The notes: generated from the letters alone by a model not told the origin. Shown: positions 53,476-62,882, numbered from the stretch's first letter. The stretch is DNA of 64,000 bases from Corallococcus sp. AS-1-6 (GCF_020037015.1 NZ_JAIQDE010000003.1:186001-250000); one strand, 5' to 3'. Numbers and translations are program-made.

Positions 53476-54957
53476 CTACCGGCGGGCCTGGCGGGCCGCC
53501 TTCCGGCGAACCTTCTTCACTGTCGCTGTGGCTCCGGGTGGCCCGGGCGGGGTGCCCCAGCGCTCCAGGTACGGGTCCAGGTCGAACTTCTCCGCGGTGC
53601 GCGGCGAGCTCATGGGCCGGACCTTCCCAATCACCGGGCGCTCCTGGAAGGGCCGGTCGTGCAGCCCCAGGACCCACATGAAGTTGGAGACGCTCGCCGG
53701 GTCGCGCCCGTCCACCGCGTAGGTGTCGTTGAGCCGCGCGATGCGGGCCAGCGCCTCCTCCGGCGTGGGGCTCCACTCCAATATCTTCTTCCCCCAGAGC
53801 ATGCGCAGGTAGTTGTGGATCCGCCCGCGCTCCCGCAGCTCGCGCTGGGACGCGTTCCAGAGCGCGTCCTGCGTGCGGCCCTGCTCCAGCTCCTCGAAGG
53901 AGTAGAGGTGCGGGCGCGGATCCTTCAAGTGGCGGGAGAGCGTCTCGCGCGCCCAGGCGGGCAGCGACTCCGTGCTCAGTTGCTTGGGGCCGGGCGTGTG
54001 GAAGCAGTAGTTGAAGCCCAGCTCGCGGCGCACGAGCAGCTCCTCCAGGAAGGACTGCACGGCGGGGTGGTCCTTGCCCTTCGCCGCGATGGCCGCGCGC
54101 GCCGCCTCGCCGGGGAAGAGGTTTCCCCAGTGGAAGTAGGGCGACAGGTTGGACTGCTGGCCCAGGCCCGGATCATTCCGGCCGGTGTCGTAGCCCTCCA
54201 GCCGCTCGTGGAGGAACGCGCCCAGGGCCTTGAGGCCCGCCTTGCGTCCGCCGCGCTCGTCGAGCGGCTTCACGGAATGATCCAGCGCGAACGTGTCCAG
54301 CGCGGCGCGGGCCTGCACGGCGTCGGACAGCTCGAAGTCCGGCTGGAGCTTCGCGCCCGACACGCGGGGCTTGCGCCCGGGCAGCGTGTGCTCCAGGTAC
54401 TCCGGCCACAGCTTGCGCAGCTTGGGGCGCAGCGCGTACGCGCCCACCTGGGCCGCGGGGATGCGCTGCATGGGCACCACGCAGGACGCGTCCACGGCGA
54501 TGAGCGGCACCCGCAGCGCCTTCGCCGCGCCGCGCAGGTGGCCCGGGATGATGTACGTGGGGAACAGGTCCGACACGACGGCCGCCGCGCGCCGGCCCAG
54601 GCTCGCGAGCCGGGGCTTGTGCTCCTTCTTCGTGCGCGGCAGCTCCAGCCAGTACGGCAGCCCGCGCGCGGCGCAGCCCTGGGCCATGTCCGCCATGCCC
54701 TCCAGGGCCCACGCGTGGAGCCGCTCCGACGCGTAGGGGTAGTCCGGGCGGAGGGCCTGGTAGACGACGACGGGCAGGCCCAGGTGGTTGCCCAGCGCGA
54801 TGGCGGCGTCCAGCGCGTGGTTCTCCTCCCACCGATGGTTCACCATGCACCAGTAGAGGACGAAGTCGCGCTGACCTGCGGGAAAGGGGGCCTCGTTCAC
54901 CGCCTGCACGCGGGCGGAGTCGACGCCGAGTTCGGACCACGAGATGCCTTCGGGCAT
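53476..54957 (-). CDS. phr: Class II deoxyribodipyrimidine photolyase
   Basis: This 493-aa FAD enzyme repairs UV-induced cyclobutane pyrimidine dimers using light. Class II features: YWCMVNHRWEENHALDAAI near the N-terminus, GQQSNLSPYFHWGNLFPGE, VRRELGFNYCFH and HNYLRMLWGKKILEWSPTPEEAL, the last contributing to FAD and DNA contact. I start at MPEGISWSE (54957); the longer frame to 55059 would cover the inverted repeat region. The C-terminus is basic (VKKVRRKAARQARR). A class II photolyase is known from M. xanthus. It is divergent from a membrane-protein gene. Confidence 0.93.
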   Translation of the reverse strand: MPEGISWSELGVDSARVQAVNEAPFPAGQRDFVLYWCMVNHRWEENHALDAAIALGNHLGLPVVVYQALRPDYPYASERLHAWALEGMADMAQGCAARGLPYWLELPRTKKEHKPRLASLGRRAAAVVSDLFPTYIIPGHLRGAAKALRVPLIAVDASCVVPMQRIPAAQVGAYALRPKLRKLWPEYLEHTLPGRKPRVSGAKLQPDFELSDAVQARAALDTFALDHSVKPLDERGGRKAGLKALGAFLHERLEGYDTGRNDPGLGQQSNLSPYFHWGNLFPGEAARAAIAAKGKDHPAVQSFLEELLVRRELGFNYCFHTPGPKQLSTESLPAWARETLSRHLKDPRPHLYSFEELEQGRTQDALWNASQRELRERGRIHNYLRMLWGKKILEWSPTPEEALARIARLNDTYAVDGRDPASVSNFMWVLGLHDRPFQERPVIGKVRPMSSPRTAEKFDLDPYLERWGTPPGPPGATATVKKVRRKAARQARR

Positions 54958-54986
54958 GGGCGCGCGAGAATCTTCGACACGCGGCG

Positions 54987-55020
54987 GAAAACCAACACCG
55001 GCGCACCGGTTGTGGTTTTC
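54987..55020. promoter_or_regulatory. Large inverted repeat between divergent genes
   Basis: Arms of 15 bases (left starting GAAAACCAACAC, right ending GTGGTTTTC) are separated by CGCA, with two adjacent mismatches. It is centred between the photolyase and membrane-protein starts and probably is an operator serving one or both. Confidence 0.55.
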
Positions 55021-55052
55021 TGCCGGACGGCCGGACCCAAGGAGCCCCTCGC

Positions 55053-56303
55053 GTGTCACACCGTCGAACCTGGAACCTCCCTGTCACCGTCCTCGCGGTC
55101 GCGCTGATGTTGCCGGGCCTCGCACTCGCCCAGGCGGGTGGCACGGGCGTCTATCCGGCGCCGCAGCCGCCGCCTCCGCCCGCGCCGGGCATGTACCCGG
55201 CGCCGTCCTCGCAGGCCGAGCCGCGCGCGGAAGAGCCTGCGCCCGCGACGCCCGCGGGCGACGCGTATGGGCAGCCGCCGCCCACGCAGGCCGCGCCTCC
55301 GGATGAAGCGCCTCCGCGCGCGAGCGACGCGCCGCTCCAGCCGCCGGATCCGGACCGCCTGCGCACCGAGCCGCAGGCGCCGTTGACGGAGGGCACGCGG
55401 GAGGTGCGCCCGGAGTCCCTCCGGGACGAGACCGCGACCGCCGCCTCGCGGATCCGCCCGCCGCCGGAGGACAACGGCGTGTTCCTGGACGGCCAGCGCC
55501 GCCGGGGGCCGTTCCTGTCCGGCCCCGGCAGCATGCGCTTCGTGCTGCACCACACGGCCCTGGGCGCGCTGGGTGGCTTCTTCACGCAGGCGTTCTCCAA
55601 GGAGTTCAACTTCGACCGCAGCTCGCGCGAGTCCATGCTCGCGGGCACCCTGATTGGCGCGGGCCTGGGCTTCGGCGCCTCCGCGTGGTGGCAGTTCAAC
55701 AACTGGGTGGACACGCCCATGGCGAACTTCACCATCCTCAACTCGGGCATTGGCGGCATGTTCCTCGCGGGCTTCATGGACCTCATCACCCAGGACCCGG
55801 GCGTGCTCACCTGGTCCGCGTTCCTGGGCGCGGAGCTGGGCGCGTGGCTGACGGCGGGCATCGGCGGCGGGCAGTTGCCGCTCTCGGACGGCCTGCTGGT
55901 GGCGTCCGGCGCGGGCTGGGCGGCGGCGTACAGCGCGCTGTTTCTCGCCATCGTGCACTTCTCCGGCACGGCCATCTCCGGCAAGACGTGGAAGGACATG
56001 CTGCTCATCTCGCCGGGCGTGGGCGCGGGCGTGCTGGCCCTGGCGACCATGCGCTACAACCCCACGGCGTCGCAGATCCTCCGCGCGGACCTCTTCGGCG
56101 GGGGCGTGGGCGCGGCGGTGCTGCTCATCTCCGGCCTGGTGCTGGGCGGCTTCAACCAGTCCACCCCCTACGTGCTGTCCTTCCTGGGCTCCGCGGGCGC
56201 CATCACCACCGTGAGCCTGCTGTGGGAGGAGAGCGTGGACCGCTCCGCCCTGCGCAGCTCGCACGGCGCCAAGGACCGGCCGTACAAGAACGTCTGGTGG
56301 TAG
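55053..56303 (+). CDS. Secreted-start multi-span membrane protein, unknown function
   Basis: This is a 416-aa protein. GTG 55053 has AAGGAG 8 nt upstream. The signal peptide (WNLPVTVLAVALMLPGLALAQA) leads to a long Pro/Ala-rich segment (about 28-155), then seven or eight Gly/Ala-rich hydrophobic segments (for example AGTLIGAGLGFGASAWW, GWAAAYSALFLAIVHF, and AAVLLISGLVLGGF). The C-terminus is soluble (DRSALRSSHGAKDRPYKNVWW). I do not recognise the family. A transporter- or channel-like or scaffold role is possible but unsupported. Confidence 0.7.
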   Translation: MSHRRTWNLPVTVLAVALMLPGLALAQAGGTGVYPAPQPPPPPAPGMYPAPSSQAEPRAEEPAPATPAGDAYGQPPPTQAAPPDEAPPRASDAPLQPPDPDRLRTEPQAPLTEGTREVRPESLRDETATAASRIRPPPEDNGVFLDGQRRRGPFLSGPGSMRFVLHHTALGALGGFFTQAFSKEFNFDRSSRESMLAGTLIGAGLGFGASAWWQFNNWVDTPMANFTILNSGIGGMFLAGFMDLITQDPGVLTWSAFLGAELGAWLTAGIGGGQLPLSDGLLVASGAGWAAAYSALFLAIVHFSGTAISGKTWKDMLLISPGVGAGVLALATMRYNPTASQILRADLFGGGVGAAVLLISGLVLGGFNQSTPYVLSFLGSAGAITTVSLLWEESVDRSALRSSHGAKDRPYKNVWW

Positions 56304-56370
56304 ACGGCCTGGAGGCCGGGCGGGCAGGCGTCATGGCGCGCGGGGAGGGGCGGCATCACCTTTCCCCGGT

Positions 56371-57516
56371 ATGGCGCGCGTCCTCCCGTTCTCGGCCCTC
56401 CTGACCTCGCTGGGCTCCTCGCTGGAGCCCGGGGACGGTCCTCCTCGCGGCAACGCGGCCCCGCTGCCCACGCACGTGCGGCCCCTGCTGGAGTCCGCGA
56501 ACCCCAGCGCGGAGCTGCGCCGGATGCGGGACTCGGGCGGGCTCTTGAAGGACGCGCGCCCCGCCCTCTACGTCGTGGAGCTGCACGGCCCCGCGGGCCG
56601 CTTCTCCGGGCCTCCGGTGCGCTACCTCCTGTGCGCGCTGACGCCGGACGCGGTGCCGTCGCTGGAGCAGGACCCATACCGGCCCCGCGCGTGGGAGGTG
56701 GAGCCCGCCGTCACCCTGGTGGCGGATGACCACGGCGCCCTCCGGGCCCTGCTGGCGGAGGCCGCCGAGCGCGGCATCTCCGTCTGGAAGGGGCAGTACG
56801 ACGGCAACCCGGTGTCGCTCCTGCGCATCGAGCCGTCCCCGGTGTCCAAGCGCCTGCAGGCGGTGCTGGACGAGGCCCCCATGCGGCCCCTGGCGGCCCT
56901 GAGCGAGCAGGGCCGGAGCCTGGCCGCGGTGGTGCCGCTGTCCGAGCCGGGCCTGGAGCTGTGTCCCATCCACCGTGCCCTGAAGGGCGTGGAGACGTTC
57001 CAGGAGGACACCTTCCTCACCCTGGTGGCCGCGTACGCGCGCGTGACGGAGTTGGACGCGCCCCTCACCACGCCGCAGGGGCTGGCCGCGGCGCGTGAGC
57101 GGCTGGCCACGCTGGTGCCCGGGCAGCACGCCGTGCTGCTGGTGCTGCCGGGCGGGCGGGGCCGCATCCTGCGCTTCCGCCAGGGGCTGGACCTGGCGCA
57201 CCTGAAGGGCGCGCCTCGCAACCCCACGCTGCGCAGCCTGGACCTGGCGCTGCTCAACACGCTGGTGCTGCGCACGGTGCTGGGCATCCAGGAGCCGGAG
57301 GCGTCCGGACATCCCCAGGTCTTCCCGGTGCACGGCCTGGACGCGCTGGTGGCGGGCGTGGAGGCCGGCACGTTCCAGGCGGGCTTCGCGCTCAACCCGC
57401 CGCCGGTGTGGGAGGTGCGGGCCGTGATGGAGGCCCAGGCCACGCTGCCGCCGCGCACCCTGCGCGTGGAGCCGCGCGTGCCGGCGGGGTTGCTCTTCCT
57501 GGATCCCGAAGTCTGA
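56371..57516 (+). CDS. DUF1015-like protein
   Basis: This is a 381-aa cytosolic protein. Parts resemble DUF1015 proteins: the N-terminal RP-rich start, ALYVVELHGP, and the later PIHRALKGVETFQEDTFLTLV segment (family P-x-H-R). The strongly conserved D-G-H-H-R motif expected between them is not present, and the protein is shorter than usual. The function of the family is unknown. The next gene, trmN6-like, starts 12 nt after the stop. Confidence 0.6.
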   Translation: MARVLPFSALLTSLGSSLEPGDGPPRGNAAPLPTHVRPLLESANPSAELRRMRDSGGLLKDARPALYVVELHGPAGRFSGPPVRYLLCALTPDAVPSLEQDPYRPRAWEVEPAVTLVADDHGALRALLAEAAERGISVWKGQYDGNPVSLLRIEPSPVSKRLQAVLDEAPMRPLAALSEQGRSLAAVVPLSEPGLELCPIHRALKGVETFQEDTFLTLVAAYARVTELDAPLTTPQGLAAARERLATLVPGQHAVLLVLPGGRGRILRFRQGLDLAHLKGAPRNPTLRSLDLALLNTLVLRTVLGIQEPEASGHPQVFPVHGLDALVAGVEAGTFQAGFALNPPPVWEVRAVMEAQATLPPRTLRVEPRVPAGLLFLDPEV

Positions 57517-57528
57517 CGGCCCCCTCGA

Positions 57529-58323
57529 GTGCGTGCGCTGACCGGCACCGCGCAGGACTGGCCCCGCCGGGTGCGGCTGCGGTTGGAGCCCGGCCCGGGG
57601 GAGACGCTCGACGCCATCTGCGGCGGCGAGGTGCAGGTGCTCCAGCGCAGGCTGGGCTACCGCTTCACGCTGGACCCCGTGCTGCTGGCGCACTTCGCGG
57701 TGTTCGAGGCGGGGGCGGACCGGGGCAGGCTGCTCGACCTGGGCACCGGGTGCGGCATCATCCCGCTGGTGCTGGCGCGCCGGTTCGGGAGGGCGGACAT
57801 CACCGCGCTGGAGCTGCAGCCGGGCCTGTTCTCCCTGGCCGAGCGCAACGTCTACCTCAACCGCTGCGAGGGCTCGGTGACGCTGGTGCAGGGCGACCTG
57901 CGGCACGTGGCGGAGACGTTCCCCGCGAGCAGCTTCGGCCACGTGCTGTGCAATCCGCCGTACCGCGCGCGCACCGCGGGCCAGAGCAACCTGTCCCGGG
58001 AGAAGGCGCTCGCGCGGCATGAGATTGCCTGCGAGCTGCCGGACGTGGTGCGCGCCGCGGCGTACCTGCTGGTGCCCCGGGGCGCGCTGTGCATGGTGTA
58101 CCCGGCGTCGCGCTTCAGCGAGCTGGTGTCGGTGCTGCGCACGCTGCAACTGGAGCCGCGCACGGTGCGCATGGTGCATCCGCGCGCGGACCGGCCCGCG
58201 AAGCTGGTGCTGCTCCACGCGGTGAAGGGCGGCCGGGCGGACCTCACCGTGCTGCCGCCGCTCGTCGTCCACGCGGACGAGGACGCGGCCTTCACGGACG
58301 AAGTCAACGCCATGGTGGGCTGA
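57529..58323 (+). CDS. TrmN6-like tRNA/class I SAM methyltransferase
   Basis: This is a 264-aa methyltransferase. SAM motif I is LLDLGTGCGIIPLVLARR (about 67-84), motif II ALELQPGLFSLAERNV, and the N6-adenine-type catalytic motif NPPY (about 145-148). The flanking pattern (RRLGYRFTLDPVLLAHFA at the start) is typical of tRNA1(Val) adenine-37-N6 methyltransferases (YfiC/TrmN6). The GTG start gives MRALTGTAQ. It follows the DUF1015-like gene closely. Confidence 0.85.
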   Translation: MRALTGTAQDWPRRVRLRLEPGPGETLDAICGGEVQVLQRRLGYRFTLDPVLLAHFAVFEAGADRGRLLDLGTGCGIIPLVLARRFGRADITALELQPGLFSLAERNVYLNRCEGSVTLVQGDLRHVAETFPASSFGHVLCNPPYRARTAGQSNLSREKALARHEIACELPDVVRAAAYLLVPRGALCMVYPASRFSELVSVLRTLQLEPRTVRMVHPRADRPAKLVLLHAVKGGRADLTVLPPLVVHADEDAAFTDEVNAMVG

Positions 58324-58427
58324 CACACCCCACGTCTTTCATGTCACCCCGGGTGAAGCGGGGCAGGGTAGACTCGCCGGACTCGGGGCCGGGACCGGCC
58401 GCCCCGTCTTTGCGAAGGCAGGGTGTG

Positions 58428-59402
58428 ATGCGCGTGGACCTCCGCCGCGCCGTGCGATGGCGACTCCTGGCTCCGGTCCTGGGCTGCTGGGCCGTGGCGG
58501 TGCTGCTCCTCGGCGCACCGGCCGGGGCCCAGACGCAGGCGGACCGGCTCTACGTGAGCTATGGCCTCTCCGGCGGAGGCTCGCTGGAGGCGGGGGGCGT
58601 CCACGTCAAGGAGCGGATGGCCCTGGAGCTGCGCGTGCCGCTGCCGCTGCTCGTCGTGGGGCGCACGTACCTGCTGCCGTCGGTGGGCTACGAGACGCGG
58701 TGGATGGGCGCGGACGTGCCCGCCCTGCGGGAGGACGCGGTGGATCGGCAGTACCACCGCGTCCAACTGGGGCTCACGGCCGTCCGCCCGCTGGCGCCGC
58801 GCTGGCTGCTCGTCACGGGGGTGACGGCCAGCACCCGCACGGACTTCCGGTCCTCGTTCGACCTGGCGCTGGACACGTCGTGGGTGGCGTTCGCGATGGC
58901 CCGCTACCAGTTCGAGGACACGCCGGGGCTCGGGCTGATGTTCGGCGTGGTCGCGCTGTGGCCCTTCGACAAGCTGCCGGTGATTCCCATGCTGCTCCTG
59001 ACCTACCGGCAGGGCCCGTACGTCGTGGAGGTGGGGCTGCCCCGGCTCACGCTCCTGCGCAAGCTGGGCGACACGGTGGAGCTGGGGCTGGTGGGCGCGC
59101 TGGACATGCAGGTGCTGCGCACCCGCTTCGCGCCGGAGCTCCAGGCGCTCAACGCCACCTACCTGCGCGAGACGCAGGTCCGCGTGGGGCCCACCGTGAA
59201 CGTCCACCTGGGCCGGGACCTGTGGCTCAGCTCGTCGGTGGGCGTGTCGCTGATCAACGACTACGCGCTGCTGGACCGCGAGCGCGACAGCCTGAACGTG
59301 CGCGGGCTGGACATGGGGCCCGCGCCGTATGGCCGGGTGGTGCTGGGCTGGCGTCCCGCGCCCCCCCAGGCGAAGGCCAGGGGCGCGCGTCCGGCGCCCT
59401 GA
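58428..59402 (+). CDS. Outer-membrane beta-barrel protein (DUF6268-like)
   Basis: This is a 324-aa protein. The signal peptide (WRLLAPVLGCWAVAVLLLGAPAGAQ) is followed by alternating amphipathic strands with aromatic girdle residues (LYVSYGLSGGG, YETRWMGA, YVVEVGLPRLTLL, LWLSSSVGVSLIND and a terminal YGRVVLGWRP) that suggest an outer-membrane barrel of about 12 strands. The DUF6268 family is the nearest I can name. I start at ATG 58428, after an AAGGCAGGG stretch. The C-terminus is basic (KARGARPAP). It faces the next gene (convergent, 3 nt apart). Confidence 0.7.
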   Translation: MRVDLRRAVRWRLLAPVLGCWAVAVLLLGAPAGAQTQADRLYVSYGLSGGGSLEAGGVHVKERMALELRVPLPLLVVGRTYLLPSVGYETRWMGADVPALREDAVDRQYHRVQLGLTAVRPLAPRWLLVTGVTASTRTDFRSSFDLALDTSWVAFAMARYQFEDTPGLGLMFGVVALWPFDKLPVIPMLLLTYRQGPYVVEVGLPRLTLLRKLGDTVELGLVGALDMQVLRTRFAPELQALNATYLRETQVRVGPTVNVHLGRDLWLSSSVGVSLINDYALLDRERDSLNVRGLDMGPAPYGRVVLGWRPAPPQAKARGARPAP

Positions 59403-59405
59403 GCG

Positions 59406-60527
59406 CTACGGCGTGGACCTGGCGCGCTCGGCGGCCTGGCGCTCCTCGCGGCACCAGGCGAGCTGCTCCTGGAGGGTGGCCAGCGGCACGGCCAGCTCCA
59501 GCTTGAAGGATGAGCCGTCCGGCCGGACCTTCGCGAAGTCCAGGAGCTGCGCCAGGTCCTCCTTGCCCTCCGCCTGCGCCTTCATGCGCGCCATGGACAG
59601 CGCGCCGCCCAGGGACTTGCCCAGGTCCGTCATCTTCTCCGCGTCCAGGCCCGTCACGTTGGCCACCATGGCCACGTCGCCGCTGGTGTCCAGGTGCAGC
59701 TCCACGTTCTGGGCCACGTCCGTCAGCCGCCGCGCCAGCTCCTCCTGGCCCGGGCCCAGCAGCTTCGCCAGGGTCTCCACCGCCAGCACGCCGTACATCT
59801 CGCCGTAGGTGCTGTTCTCATCCAGGAGCGGCGGCCCCTCCTCCTGGCCGCGCCCGTCCATGCGATCCAGCACCGTCTTCACGGAGTCCGGCGACTTGCC
59901 GAACACGAGCATCTGGTTGTTCCAGGTGCCCACCGACGTGTCCATGCGCCCGCGCTGCGTGCCGCCGTCCGGCAGGGCGAAGGTCGTGTCCCCCGGCTCG
60001 TACACGCGCGCGCCCGCGCCGTAGTCGGAGGACACTCGCTCGCCCAGCAGCTCCTGGTACTTCGCCTTGCTGAAGTCGCCGGAGAGGATGACGCCCTCGT
60101 CGGTGACGACCAGCCGGTCCAGGTCCTGGAGCGGATCCACGCCGCTCATCGCCTTGAACTGCTCCAGGTTCTTGCCGCCGTCACGCAGCAGGCAGTCCAT
60201 GAGCAGCTCGCCCACGGGCGAGTAGCGCAGCGCGTTCGCCTCGATGACCACCGCCGTGCGGCCCGGGCCCCGGGGCAGCGCCGCGAGCAGCGGATCCCTC
60301 GGCTTCACCGGCGCGGCCACGCCCGCGTCCACCACGGCGGGCATCACCCAGGTGCGCCGCTTCTCCGCGCGCTCCAGGTCCGAGCCCTTCATGCGCCGGG
60401 GGAACTCCACGTCCGGAGCCTCCGCGGCCGGCGTGTCGCCCTGGCCCGTGAACATCAGGACCGCGCCCCCGGCGAACAACAGCAGCGCCCCCACCAGCCA
60501 CACCCTCCTGCGCCCGCGCGAATCCAT
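59406..60527 (-). CDS. Membrane-anchored protein of unknown function
   Basis: This is a 373-aa protein. One N-terminal membrane segment (RRRVWLVGALLLFAGGAVLMFTG, about 6-28) anchors a periplasmic domain. The domain resembles a DUF3352-type repeat of alpha/beta units (TAVVIEANALRYSPVGELLMDCLLRDGGKNLEQFKAMSGVDPLQDLDRLVVTDEG). It is the last gene of a minus-strand set with the ABC transporter (stop-to-start gap 3 nt), so it is likely a transporter accessory or cotranscribed envelope protein. Confidence 0.7.
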   Translation of the reverse strand: MDSRGRRRVWLVGALLLFAGGAVLMFTGQGDTPAAEAPDVEFPRRMKGSDLERAEKRRTWVMPAVVDAGVAAPVKPRDPLLAALPRGPGRTAVVIEANALRYSPVGELLMDCLLRDGGKNLEQFKAMSGVDPLQDLDRLVVTDEGVILSGDFSKAKYQELLGERVSSDYGAGARVYEPGDTTFALPDGGTQRGRMDTSVGTWNNQMLVFGKSPDSVKTVLDRMDGRGQEEGPPLLDENSTYGEMYGVLAVETLAKLLGPGQEELARRLTDVAQNVELHLDTSGDVAMVANVTGLDAEKMTDLGKSLGGALSMARMKAQAEGKEDLAQLLDFAKVRPDGSSFKLELAVPLATLQEQLAWCREERQAAERARSTP

Positions 60528-60530
60528 GGT

Positions 60531-61370
60531 TCAGCAGTCCTTTCCCTCGAAGTGCCAGAAGCCCACGGAGAGGGCCCCCAGTCCGAACACCAGCACGCCG
60601 CCCAGCAGCATGCCCAGCGAACCCTTCTCCATCGGCGTGGAGCTGGCCAGGTCCGCCGCGCGCGACGCCAGCGCGGACAGCCGGGGCAGCACCAGCGTCA
60701 CCGCGTCGAACGCCGTGCGGCCGAAGCCCGACTCCAGGTAGCGCGACACGTCCGCGCGGAAGCCCGCGAGGATGCCGCCCACCAGCAGCACGAAGCCCGC
60801 CGCGGAGCACAGCGCCGCGCTGCGCACCAGCGTCGCCGTGGTGAGCATCACCGCGTACACCGCCGCGAACCCCACGCACGCCAGGCCCCCGGCGATGAGC
60901 GGCCCCGCCGTCCAGTACCCCGTCTTCACCCCGAAGATGAGCGTCAGCCCGCCCGCGGCGTACACCGTGCCGCCCAGGGCCAGCGTCATCACCCCCAGGA
61001 ACGTGCCGGCCAAGAGGTGCCAGCGCTGCAAGGGCAGGGCGAGCAGGTGCTCGATGCGGCCGGGCGACAGCAGCCCCGGCGCGAAGTCCGAGCACGCGAC
61101 GATGCCGAAGAGGATGCCGCCGTAGAACACCAGGTACGCCGCCGCGCGGTAGATGGGCCGCAGCGCCACGTCCACGGACATGATGTTGGAGCGCATCACC
61201 TCGCCGAACAGGCGCGTCGCCGCGAGCGCGCCGTCCACGACCTCCAGCTTGAGGCTGAGCGCCACGGTGGCCAGCACCAGCGTGAGCCCCACCATGAAGG
61301 CCATGATGAACTTGCGCGACGCCGCCTCGCGCAGCACGTAGCCGGCGATGACGAAGACAGGGCTCTTCAC
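60531..61370 (-). CDS. ABC transporter permease
   Basis: This is a 279-aa integral membrane protein with about six spans (KFIMAFMVGLTLVLATVALSL, AAAYLVFYGGILFGIVACS, LLAGTFLGVMTLALGGTVYAAGG, and others). It is of the ABC-2 type in layout, pairing with the ATP-binding protein whose stop it overlaps (ATGA, 61367-61370). The exported substrate is unknown; ABC-2 exporters carry drugs, lipids or polysaccharide. The C-terminus is short and ends in FEGKDC. Confidence 0.85.
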   Translation of the reverse strand: MKSPVFVIAGYVLREAASRKFIMAFMVGLTLVLATVALSLKLEVVDGALAATRLFGEVMRSNIMSVDVALRPIYRAAAYLVFYGGILFGIVACSDFAPGLLSPGRIEHLLALPLQRWHLLAGTFLGVMTLALGGTVYAAGGLTLIFGVKTGYWTAGPLIAGGLACVGFAAVYAVMLTTATLVRSAALCSAAGFVLLVGGILAGFRADVSRYLESGFGRTAFDAVTLVLPRLSALASRAADLASSTPMEKGSLGMLLGGVLVFGLGALSVGFWHFEGKDC

Positions 61371-62377
61371 GCCGCCACCCCCGGCCCGCCGCCGACAGCG
61401 CCCACGAGCACCGCCTCCAGGTCCGCGCCCTCGCGCCGGAGCTCCATCAGCAGCGCGCCCGAGGCCCGCGCCCTGTCCAACGCCGCGTTGAGCACCGCCA
61501 CGTCCGCCGCGTCCACCGTGTACACACCGTCCTCCCGGCCACCGCTCGCGGGCGCCATGTCCGCCCTCGCGTCACCACCCGGCCTTGCTCCCCGCGCCGG
61601 ATCCGCCACGGCCATGAAGCCCGCGGCCTCCAGCGCCGCCCGGTCCGCGCCGGGCGCGAAGCGCACGCGCCAGCGGGCCCCCGCCTTCGCCAGCTCCTCC
61701 AGCCTTCCTTCGCGCAGCACGCGCCCGTCCGCGAGGATGGCCACGCGGTCGCACACGCGCTCCGTCTCCGCCAGCAGGTGCGAGTTGAGGAACAGCGTCA
61801 CGCCCTTCTGGACCTCCTCCTGGAGGATGCGGCGCACCTCCAGCCGGCCCATGGGGTCGATGCCGTCCGTGGGCTCGTCCAGCACCAGCAGCGCCGGGTC
61901 TCCCAGCAGCGCCGCCGCCAGCCCCAGCCGCTGCCGCATGCCCTTGGAGTAGCCGCCGATGCGCCGGTCCACCGCGTCCGCCAGCCCCACGCGCTCCAGG
62001 AGCCGCGCGTGCGCGGCCGCGTCCGGCTTCAATCCCTTGAGCCGCGCCACGGTGGCCAGGAACGCGGGCGACTTCCACGTGCCGGGCAGGTGCAGCCGCT
62101 CCGGCAGGTAGCCGATGCGCGCGCGGATGGCGGGGTCCTCCGGCGACCCGCCCAGCACCCGCACCGTGCCCGCGGTGGGCCGCACGATGCCGAGCACGCT
62201 CTTGATGAAGGTCGTCTTGCCCGCGCCGTTGGGGCCAATCAGCCCGAACGCGCTGCCCGCCGGGACGTGGAGGTCCATGCCCCGGAGGGCTTCATGGCCG
62301 CCGCGTCCGAACGCTCGGCGATACGTTTTTCGCAGGCCCTGCACTTCGAGCGCGGGAGGTGGAGTCGTCACGGTCAT
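61367..62377 (-). CDS. ABC transporter ATP-binding protein
   Basis: This is a 336-aa ATPase. Walker A GPNGAGKTT (about 48-56), the signature YSKGMRQRL, Walker B LLVLDEPTDGIDP and the switch His in NSHLL are all present. The C-terminal ~110 residues are an extension typical of ABC-2 export ATPases. I start at ATG 62377 (MTVTTPPP); the longer frame adds an unlikely leader. It is first in a three-gene set with the permease and a membrane-anchored protein. Confidence 0.92.
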   Translation of the reverse strand: MTVTTPPPALEVQGLRKTYRRAFGRGGHEALRGMDLHVPAGSAFGLIGPNGAGKTTFIKSVLGIVRPTAGTVRVLGGSPEDPAIRARIGYLPERLHLPGTWKSPAFLATVARLKGLKPDAAAHARLLERVGLADAVDRRIGGYSKGMRQRLGLAAALLGDPALLVLDEPTDGIDPMGRLEVRRILQEEVQKGVTLFLNSHLLAETERVCDRVAILADGRVLREGRLEELAKAGARWRVRFAPGADRAALEAAGFMAVADPARGARPGGDARADMAPASGGREDGVYTVDAADVAVLNAALDRARASGALLMELRREGADLEAVLVGAVGGGPGVAA

Positions 62378-62672
62378 GACTGTAGACGACCCGCTGGGCG
62401 GATGATTGCACCCGCATGGAATCGAGCTGCCCCCGGGGGAGGGACGGCCCGCCGTGCATGCGGGCTTCCCTCCGCGTTCCCCTGTTCGCGCCGCTGGGAA
62501 ACGCCTTGCGCACCCGGAGCGCGCGTGGCGCGACGCGACACCTCGTCTTTCCCGGGCGTTGCACTCCTGGGGGTTCCAACGGTGTCCCTGGTCCAGGCCC
62601 TGCAATGCCTGTCAGCGACCCGCGGGACCTGAACGCCAACGCTCGCGGACACACCACACAGGAGACATGGGC

Positions 62673-62882
62673 ATGACGTGGGCAAACGGGACCGAGCAGC
62701 AGCTTCAGGACGCGCGCCGTGAGCTGGAGGCCGCCGAGCGGGAGCTGACCACCGGGACCGAGGCGGCGCGGGTGCGCTACGCCCGGGCGTTGTACGAGGC
62801 GGATCTGGCCGGGCGGCGGGCCGACCGCATGGCTCGCGATTCGCGCCGCCATCAGTTGACCTGGCGCCCCGTCGCCGGCTGA
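62673..62882 (+). CDS. Small coiled-coil-like protein
   Basis: This is a 69-aa, highly charged, helical protein (EQQLQDARRELEAAERELTTGTEAARVRYARALYEADLAGRRADRMA). A four-helix or coiled-coil form is plausible. GGAG at 62661-62664 lies 8 nt before ATG 62673; ATG 62667 is too close. Function unknown. It lies between the divergent ABC transporter and hemB. Confidence 0.6.
   Translation: MTWANGTEQQLQDARRELEAAERELTTGTEAARVRYARALYEADLAGRRADRMARDSRRHQLTWRPVAG

Noticed and set aside
62589-62605. GG-N10-GC spacing resembling a sigma-54 promoter upstream of the 69-aa gene
   Set aside because: Only TGG and TGC match; the -24 box (TGGTCC) is poor, so chance is likely in GC-rich DNA.
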